Shown piece after piece: positions 56,877 to 64,000 of a stretch of 64,000 nucleotides of DNA. The DNA comes from Saururus chinensis (lineage: Eukaryota; Streptophyta; Magnoliopsida; Piperales; Saururaceae): the NCBI GenBank assembly GCA_035235625.1, contig CP141144.1:29819014-29883013 (forward strand), given 5' to 3'. The notes beneath the pieces were generated by a model that did no database searches, had not been told where the DNA came from, and saw only the letters and a list, made by a program, of their open reading frames with translations. The number at the start of each line of letters is the position of its first letter. The stretch's first letter is position 1. Made by a program: the position numbers and the translations under genes.

Positions 56877-58031
56877 CACTACAAGAAAAATGACTATAAG
56901 CGATGCTTTTAAGCATCACTAATAGTCATAAAAGCGTAAAAAAAAGTCTCGATCCAACTGCTAATCAGCGATACATATGAAAAAGCATCACTTATAGTAC
57001 TACTATTAGCAACACTTTTTTTTGCGTCGCTAATATAAGCTTTCTTGGGACGCTTTATAAAGTGTTGCCAATAGCCAATTATTAGCAAAACTTATCATAA
57101 AGTGTCGCTAATAATGTATTATTAGTGATGGTTTTTATTCATCGCTAATATAAATAAATAAGTTTAAAGAAATAAAAAATATTATGAGTGATGTTTTGTA
57201 AACATTGCTAAAGAAAATTTCAGCAACACTTTAGAAACAACAATCCTAATAAAAAGAAAATCATTATCAATAACTAAGTGCTGCTAATAATCTATTATTA
57301 GCAACACTTGTTTACAAGCATCGCTAATAATATGCTATTAGTGGTGCTTTAAAAGCCATCACTAAAAATACTTTTTTAAAAAATATTAGTGACGCTTTAT
57401 TTTTGTTGCTAATATGTAAAAAAAACAAAAAAAACATTAGCGACACTTTTACAAGCGTCGCTATTAAGAAAAAATTTAAAAATTATAGCCAGCATTCGGC
57501 AAGGAAGCTGGGGAAAGAGGGGGAGGGGCACTAAATTTCTATGCTTTGGAGCCCTCCTCCTATTGGCAGCTGGGGAGGAGGGATGGGGAGAGTAGATAGG
57601 CAGCTCAGGGGGGGGCATTTATGAGCACGGCTGGGCAAAAATTTTACTCGGCAGCATGCGGGAAGAAACCCAAGCAAAATTCACTTGCATTTTTTATCTT
57701 TGCGATGCTTTATAAGCGTCGCAATTACACCTTTCAATGACATTTAGTATTAAACATCACAATAAGGCACAAAATTAGTTACATTTAATTCTAAACATCA
57801 TTAATAATAAAAAAGAGAGAGAAAAGAGGGAGAGAGAGACAAGAGAGAGAGAAAAAGAAAAGAGAGGGAAAGAGAATAAAGAGAGAGGAGAGCGAGAGAA
57901 GAGAGAAGTGAGAGAGAAAATTTTAATTTACAAAAATTAATAATAGTGACACTTATATACAAGTGTTCCAAATACAACTAGTATTTACAATGCTTAAGCT
58001 TCGTATATAGTTTTTGTATTTGCGATTCTTA
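56877..58031 (+). mobile_element. CACTA (En/Spm-type) transposon terminus with subterminal repeats
   Basis: It begins CACTACAAGAAAAATGAC, the standard plant CACTA terminal inverted repeat. About 600 bp follow in which short units of the form ATTAGCGACRCTTTTA-AGCGTCGCTAAT, in both orientations and degenerate, recur more than ten times (56901-57460, again at 57700-57730). Such arrays bind the CACTA transposase. The body from 57480 is non-coding and contains a GA-rich microsatellite. The other end was not seen: the LTR at 58032 interrupts it. The 3-bp duplication at the left may be ACT. Confidence 0.8.
57811..57922. repeat. GA-rich microsatellite
   Basis: A run of (GA)n and GAGAAAGA variants over about 110 bp lies inside the CACTA body. 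Confidence 0.9.
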
Positions 58032-58316
58032 TGTAACGACCCTTATTTTTGGATGTGATTTTCTGCCTCTAACAATGCTTATATTCGAATTTTTACCAAG
58101 TTGTGATTAATTTAATATTTTTACTCAATGAGTTTTTATAATGATGTGATAGAGCGCTAAAAGATGAGTATATGTGCCTTGAACCGCTCGAATCAGACAC
58201 CGGGGATGAAAGTTACGACCACAAGAAATGTCACATGGGCGGGACCCACTTGAAAACTGCAGGAAAACCCCCCATTTGGGTCTAGTTTTGTAGGGCTCGT
58301 CGATCCGAGCCCAATG
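58032..58316 (+). mobile_element. LTR fragment, split by later insertions
   Basis: It starts TGTAACGACCC, the typical 5' end of long chromovirus LTRs. The sequence continues, after the solo LTR 58317-61627, at 61628-61747 (AAATGGTACCAAGAATGC), then after a second LTR at 63762-63870. Parallel phrases occur in the related LTR 61748-63761 (CAAATGGTACCAAGAACG at about 62009), which supports this joining. No internal region is visible. Confidence 0.6.
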
Positions 58317-61300
58317 TGTGACACCCCGACACCTGCCGAACCCAGTCCAAGGGACGATCAAAGCACACAAGGGTGACAAAGTAAAGACTTGTGGAAGACT
58401 TAACCCCTTAATGCAGGTGTAACACACACGAAGTAGCATACCGCTTTATCTTTGTGCAAGAGGGAAAAAAGGGAAAATATAAAGGACATCAAATCAGAAT
58501 TAGTCCTGAACTCTTAAACCAGCAAGCTTACAACACTAAGTCATCCAACATTGCTCTAGTCATATCATCAGAATGAGTCTAAAGCCAAAATGGCTAATTA
58601 ATTATAAGACGGAGTCAACCAAATAAAATATTATAACACACAAGCAGAATAAACAAGAAACAATAGCTAGGTCTCTATGCACCCATGCCTACTCTAGACC
58701 ATCTACTAAATGCTCCTCATAGATTGGGATCTGGTCATCTGCATGTCGCGGCTTGTAGCCCCAAAATAGAAAAACTCAAAGAAAGTTGGGTGAGGGTAAC
58801 ACTCAGAAAGGTTTTGCATTTTGAGACAATAAATATGAAATCATCATGGCATTCAACACAATCCATCAAATCTAACATATTATATATCATCTCAATTCTA
58901 ATCACATTCTTAATGTTTAACTATACTCAATCATAAATGACCATCCTACATGAGAGTATTTTAAAACATAGCATCCATAGCATGAATAACCACACTAAGC
59001 CATAAATATTCATTCTGCATGAAAAGTGTATCATTACACTAACCATCTTCATGCATATTCATTCTCATTTATAAACATTTATCCGGCATGACAAGTGCCT
59101 CAATCACACTATTATAACCATGCATATCCATAAACAACCCTCCTACATGGAAAGTGTCTCAAACATACTAACATATTATGTATATCCATAAACATTCAAC
59201 CTGCATGAGAAGTGTCTCCTACATACTAACATATGCATATCTATATGCATTTAACCTGCATGAGAAGTGTCTCCAACACACTAACATAATCATGCATACC
59301 CAATATTGATCATAAGTAATCATCCTGCATTAGAAGTGTCTCTAATACACTAACATAATCATGCATAACCATACTAGATCATAAATAATCATCCTATACG
59401 AGAAGTGTTTCTAACACACAAACATAATCATGCATAAGAAAACAACCTTGCTTATTTAGCCAAAGCCTAAGTAGTCCCTGCTCACTATGGATAATCCCCG
59501 ATTAGAAAGTCCAAAGGAATTATGCAGTTTGGGTAAAATCCCTAACTTGGAAGATACCCCCTAGTAAGCTGATGCACTCGGCTACACTAGCCTAGATTCT
59601 GAAGGTCCAAATGGTCTCAATAGTTTGGTCTCCTTATAGCATTTCCGCTCTTCTCAACCCGGGGAGGAAAACCCATCATTGAGGGACATAAATCCCCGTC
59701 CTTTCGGACATAAAACTGAATCGAAAAAGCCATGATTGATTAATTCAAAAAGCAACATCACCGTTTGCATGCAATCAATTAATCACAGCTAATCTCGATT
59801 AATCTTATTTATAAACCACTTTCATGATGCATGCAACATGTACATATGTGGGCAACACTACGTGAATTCTAATTCATGAGATGTTCTCCCATTAGCCATA
59901 AATGTATCATTCTTAATCCACATGTATCAAACAATTACCATAATTAATCTCACAAGTGTGTGTACATAGTAATAGTGTTCAATTCTAAGCATAGGCACAT
60001 GCAATATGAACAAATCATCATCAAACTACACACACGTTCTCATAATTATATCATGACTCCTCCTTACTAAAATCATGGGTAAAAATAGGTGAACATCTCA
60101 AAGAACATAAGTTCAAGTCAATTACAACCTCATACTATACTTAGGTAAGCATACTCATCACTACACATAAGCTAGACATGAAAATATAATTCACACATAA
60201 TTTAGCATGACATGTAAAAGCATACAAGTCCTTTCTCATGCTTCAAACTTGCTGGAATCCTAAGTAACATATGGAGAATCACTCAACATGAATTTAGGAT
60301 AAAAATAATAACATGCCCAAATTTAATAACATGTAACTAATTCCATACTTAAGCAACATTATGCTTATCAAGATAAAATTCATGTTTTCACAGTTGCATT
60401 TCTCGATAAATATCACCTATCATAATCATAATAGATGATATTTAGGAAGAAGGACATGTAAATAAGCAAATATGACCCAAGTGGCAAAACTGTCGTTCGG
60501 GCATTCAATTGGCCTTTAGGGTCCTTCGAACACCAGTACAACAACTCTGGTTCGTCTTCTTCCTTGCGAACCCAAAACCGAAAATACACGAATCCGACAT
60601 AAACATTCAAATCTCACTTCTAAATACCATAATCTTGAAATTAAAGCCTAGAAAATAATAGATCTAGTCATTAATCAACTAAACCCCAAAGAAAACACTA
60701 AAAAGATTAAGCTTTACATAACTCACCATTAAAAACTCAACTTCATGCAAAACCCACATAAACCATTACAAACTTCAAATCTAAAACATAACCCATTTTT
60801 GGAAGAAAACCCTTACCTTCAGTGAATTCTTGATTCAAAATCAACACTTAAATCTCTTCAAATCCCTACCCACATTTAGGGTTTAGTTAATACCTTAATA
60901 AATCCGATTATTAAAGCATAAATCACTTGAAAACTCTTAGATCTAGGGCTTTCTTTGTTCCAAAATGAAAATCCCTCATTAGAGGTTTAAAATATAGATT
61001 AAAATCAAAAAATTTAGTGGTGAAAAACAAGATTTCACCTTTAGAAAGATAGGATTGAGAAAGATTAGGCAAAACCCTAAAAGATTAATGCAAACATCAA
61101 GACTAATCTTAGCTTAATCAAATTTTGCTTTAATGGAATGGGGATTAGGGCCTCTCAGCATTCAGATTCCAGGCCTACCCAAATGGGAATGAAGATGGAG
61201 CTTTCTATTTATAGTAAGTGATGCGGTATACCTAATAGAAAATTGGGGTATAAATAGAATTTACTACTAAAAATTAGAAATTTGCTCATTTTGAGTTCAA

Positions 61301-61627
61301 AATGAAGTTTAAAAAATTTAGAACACTTAATTACTGAAATAAGATGGGTTTAAGATCTTGTGGGACCCATCATCCCAATTTACAAATGTGGGACCCACAA
61401 TGGGACCCGTGCCCTAACTCTTTTGGAAAAATTGCTGAAAATACAAAAAAAAATTGAATTAACTTAGTTTAACATGAAAACCATTAAAATTAAGAAAATA
61501 TTGACTAAAACCATCATTAACCATCTTAAATCTCAAAACAAGTCAAACCAACAAAATTAACACTAAAACCGCATAATAACAACAAAATTTAATTAAAGAA
61601 ACTGGTTTAGGATTTAGGGATATTACA
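58317..61627 (-). mobile_element. Solo LTR of the 3.5-kb family, minus strand
   Basis: Plus-strand ends are TGTGACACCCCGAC and GGGATATTACA, the reverse complement of the ends of the LTR at 2707-6229. Interior blocks match too, including the tandem repeats (59026-59440) and the paired motif (60490-60533). A near-perfect TSD is CAATG (58312-58316) against AAATG (61628-61632). Length is 3311 bp. No primer site or coding region adjoins, so it is a solo LTR. Confidence 0.8.
59026..59440 (-). repeat. About seven degenerate 54-70 bp tandem repeats inside LTR
   Basis: CCTGCATGAGAAGTGTCTC..ACACACTAACATAATCATGCAT recurs with starts near 59026, 59090, 59150, 59210, 59264, 59329 and 59400. It is homologous to 5208-5470 on the opposite strand. 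Confidence 0.75.
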
Positions 61628-61747
61628 AAATGGTACCAAGAATGCATAAATTGTAGCCCGAGAGTGAAAGCTATGCATCTTTGAAGTTTTAATTTTTTTT
61701 CAAAAAAATAATAAATATAAAAATATTTATTGCATCAGGCTAGCGAC
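61628..61747 (+). mobile_element. Continuation of the LTR that starts at 58032
   Basis: AAATGGTACCAAGAATGC..GAGAGTGAAAGCTATGC mirrors 62009-62060 of the related LTR and continues the fragment 58032-58316 across the solo LTR. It ends in an A+T-rich run and TTGCATCAGGCTAGCGAC, where the next LTR starts. A similar CTGCATCAG..GGCTAGCC phrase occurs in the LTR at 8927-10594 (near 9290-9325). Confidence 0.55.
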
Positions 61748-63761
61748 TGTAACATCCCGTTTTTCCGATTACGTCTAACCTAAGGGGTTAGGGGTAATTA
61801 GATAATTTTTGGATAAGTATATGAGAGTTTCAAAGGTTGAAGTCTTTTAATATACGTAGAGCTCAAGGAAACAAGCGTATGCATAAAATGGAGGTCGGGA
61901 GCGAAAGTTATGACCATAGGAAGCTTGCAATTTAGGCAAGAATCACTTCAAAAGAGTGGGATAAGGTGAATTAAGTGGCCTGGTATTATTGGACTCATCA
62001 ATACAAGTCAAATGGTACCAAGAACGAGCAAATATGAGTCTGGGGTAAAAAGATATGTGTGTTTGAAGATAAGTATTAAGAAAAGGAAAAGAAAAGTAAA
62101 ATGCATTGTGCATGACCGAGACGCGAGCAGTCGCCACATGCGTAATGCACAATCTATATGCACGTTATGCGTGGTGTGATATAGTGGGCGATGCCATCGA
62201 AACCAGTAGTGCGGTGCCGCAGTTTTAGTGCGACTGGAGTCTATAAATAGCCATTTTCAATCATTTTTCACTGAGAACTTTCTTTTCTCCATTTTTTATC
62301 ATTTTGAGTCTGATTTAGCCCGTTGAAGAGGCATTCTTAATTAAATAGAGCATGCTCTATGCAATGGAGGGTCCTTTCTTTGAGTTGGAGACTATATGAG
62401 GAGGAAACATCACAAGACAATAAGAGGTATTGCCGTCGTCCTTGAGCACTAGAGAAAGAAAAGTGACCTGGAGCAAGAGAGGGTTCCATCCACAGTTGTT
62501 GAGCCATAACAAGAGAAGTCCCAGAGTAGAGGAGGCTTTGTCCTCACCTAAAGGGACACACGGTGAAAGATGTATCCCTAGGTAGAGGTAAGGTTCTATC
62601 TGCAATTTACAACGCAAAAAGAGAAAAACGTCTCCGAATAAGGGGATGTTTTGTCCGTTGTCTCCAGGCATGGAAAGTAAAAAGTGTCTCCAAACAAGGG
62701 GATGTTATCTCCACCACCTATGGCCCCAGGAAGCGTAAAGTGTGCCGGGTTAAAGAAAGATTCATTCTGCCACCTTCAAATGCAGTGAGAAAGATGATCC
62801 GGTGCTAGAGGAGATTCTGCCCGCCATCTCTAGGCCTGAAAGGAGGACGCTATGAAGAAACAAACAACTCTGAACACCACCACTTCTGGTATCTCCTAGG
62901 AGTAAGCATCTCTAACCATCTGTTTTAATATAAGTATATGAATACATATGCATCCTAAGTAGTTAACTTAGGATGTTAAATGACTTATATGAATGCACAT
63001 CTTAATTAGTGATATTAATATAATATTTAAGATATATGATATGTTTTGATTCGAATTACTTTGTGATGCTTTATCTGATATGATCTTAGGTGTCCCGATA
63101 TGCTTTAATATGATGTACTATTTTATGATCTAATATGCTCTAATATGAACTGATATAATTTATTATGATTTGTTGAGATCCAATGTGATCCAATGTACTC
63201 TGTTGTGTTCTACTCTATTCTGTGATAGAGTGAGATGTAATTATGTTAATTTGTTAGTTTTCATTTAACTTGGATGATTTATGAGATTTCCATATGATTT
63301 CGATGATTTATATAATTTATGAGATTTATGTCTAATTTCAATGATTTATAAAACTTTCGTCTAACTTTGATGATTTATGAGATTTCTGTATAACATATAT
63401 GTTTTTGAACTATTTGATGTATGTAATAGCCGTTAGGCTGAACTACGTTTGGATCCAATCATATTCAAATAATATTGTGAATGTTCTCCAATGCATATGT
63501 AAGCAACCAACGGAAAGGCAATGTTGGCCCGATCCAATTTAATTATGATTATAAGTTTTATTTTGATTTACACGCAATGAACTATGAAGCTTCCTTGGTG
63601 TATGTGAATGTTACAACTTGAGTCTACATATGGGGAAGCTTTGAAGCTCTGTAGTACGTAGATGAATATTATACCTCTCACACACAGATAATGATTACTT
63701 GCTAAGGAAGGAAATTTTTATTCAAGCATTTTTGAACCCTGGATCCGGTCAGCACGTTACA
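61748..63761 (+). mobile_element. LTR (2.0 kb), probably solo, plus strand
   Basis: It starts TGTAACATCCCG and ends GGTCAGCACGTTACA. A TATA box TCTATAAATAGCC lies near 62240. The flanks GCGAC (61743-61747) and GTGTC (63762-63766) agree at three of five bases, so the TSD is only tentative. A hyphenated run of AAGTGTCTCC-AGG-AGGTT..CC phrases (62460-62840) resembles the 9.65-9.80 kb segment of the LTR at 8927. Segments near 63000-63420 are simple ATGATTTATGAGATTT-type repeats. No PBS follows, so a solo LTR is likely. Confidence 0.6.
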
Positions 63762-63870
63762 GTGTCAGATACACTAACACCAGCCACGACGCACAACCGG
63801 ATCCCATGCGCAGCATGTTGCCCCACATCACGCGTCAGGCACGTGGTGATGCATGTGACACGCATCGCCC
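63762..63870. other. Short spacer between two opposed LTRs
   Basis: 109 bp, CG-rich (CACGACGCACAACC, CACGCGTCAGGCACG). It is probably the third piece of the LTR that starts at 58032. No gene. Confidence 0.4.
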
Positions 63871-64000
63871 TGTAACAACCCGACCTGAGTCGGCATCCAA
63901 AAAATCTCTCATAAAAATTTTCTTCCTTAAACAAGGAATCATCATCTGTGTGCGAGATGTACAATGTTCATGTACGCACTACGGAGCTTCAAAGCTACCC
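63871..64000 (-). mobile_element. LTR end, minus strand, running out of the window
   Basis: It starts TGTAACAACCCGACC on the plus strand. Its next 100 bp (63898-64000) are the reverse complement of 63632-63733 near the 3' end of the LTR 61748-63761 (GAAGCTTTGAAGCTC..GTAGTACGTA; CACACAGATAATGATTAC). It is therefore the 3' end of a same-family LTR in opposite orientation. Confidence 0.75.

Noticed and set aside
56900-57460. Regularly spaced short repeats, considered as a CRISPR-like array
   Set aside because: Units are degenerate, occur in both orientations and follow a CACTA terminal sequence in plant DNA; there are no uniform spacers.
1-64000. Species identification, organelle-derived insertions or host genes
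   Set aside because: Nothing recognisable as plastid or mitochondrial DNA or as an intact host gene was seen, and repeat content alone did not let me name a species.

Overview
The window is plant nuclear DNA and almost all of it is transposable-element sequence. The evidence is Ty3/gypsy gag-pol reading frames of the Athila and chromovirus lineages, primer-binding sites (PBS) complementary to plant tRNA-Asp and initiator tRNA-Met, a Helitron with an RPA-like tail, and a CACTA terminus. Composition is A+T rich and nearly every reading frame carries stops or frameshifts, as in old pericentromeric heterochromatin. I cannot name the species. No intact host gene, tRNA, rRNA or CRISPR array was seen.

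Layout. Positions 1-2395 hold a decayed chromovirus-like gag-protease cut by a minus-strand solo LTR (403-1438). Positions 2707-6640 are a 3.5-kb LTR, PBS and the start of gag. About 6640-8034 is a minus-strand non-autonomous LTR element. Positions 8140-10594 are the integrase end and LTR of another gypsy element. Positions 10648-11008 are a stray Athila pol fragment. From about 11.0 to 52.2 kb runs one minus-strand Helitron (Rep/helicase plus RPA-like) that was split twice. An Athila element (here Athila-A) at 11624-32052 has target-site duplication (TSD) AGATA. A second one (Athila-B) at 37764-49765 has TSD GCTGC.

Each Athila element was itself invaded. Athila-A holds a solo LTR of the B type (14897-16134, TSD GACAC) and a complete chromovirus (23401-30252, TSD CTTTA). 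That chromovirus in turn contains a minus-strand solo LTR of the A type (24618-26028, TSD GTACC). Athila-B holds a 2.6-kb non-autonomous LTR element (43030-45650, TSD ATTAC). The right flank has a 5'-truncated element of the same non-autonomous family that carries pieces of two host metabolic genes fused together (53.57-53.99 kb), then an unassigned stretch, a CACTA end (56877), and a stack of LTRs inserted in one another up to the window end.

The most notable signals are: (1) four head-to-tail copies of about 0.95-0.98 kb of the Helitron helicase core; (2) the chimeric capture of a dehydrogenase-like NAD-binding segment and cytosolic malate dehydrogenase; (3) a clean 364-codon reading frame at the env position of Athila-A beside a ruined pol; (4) a non-coding 3' module between two polypurine tracts, shared by both Athila elements although their LTRs are unrelated; (5) paired palindromic motifs (TTCGAA or GATCGATC cores) in several unrelated LTR families. 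All genes here act, or once acted, in transposition; none looks complete enough to be mobile alone.
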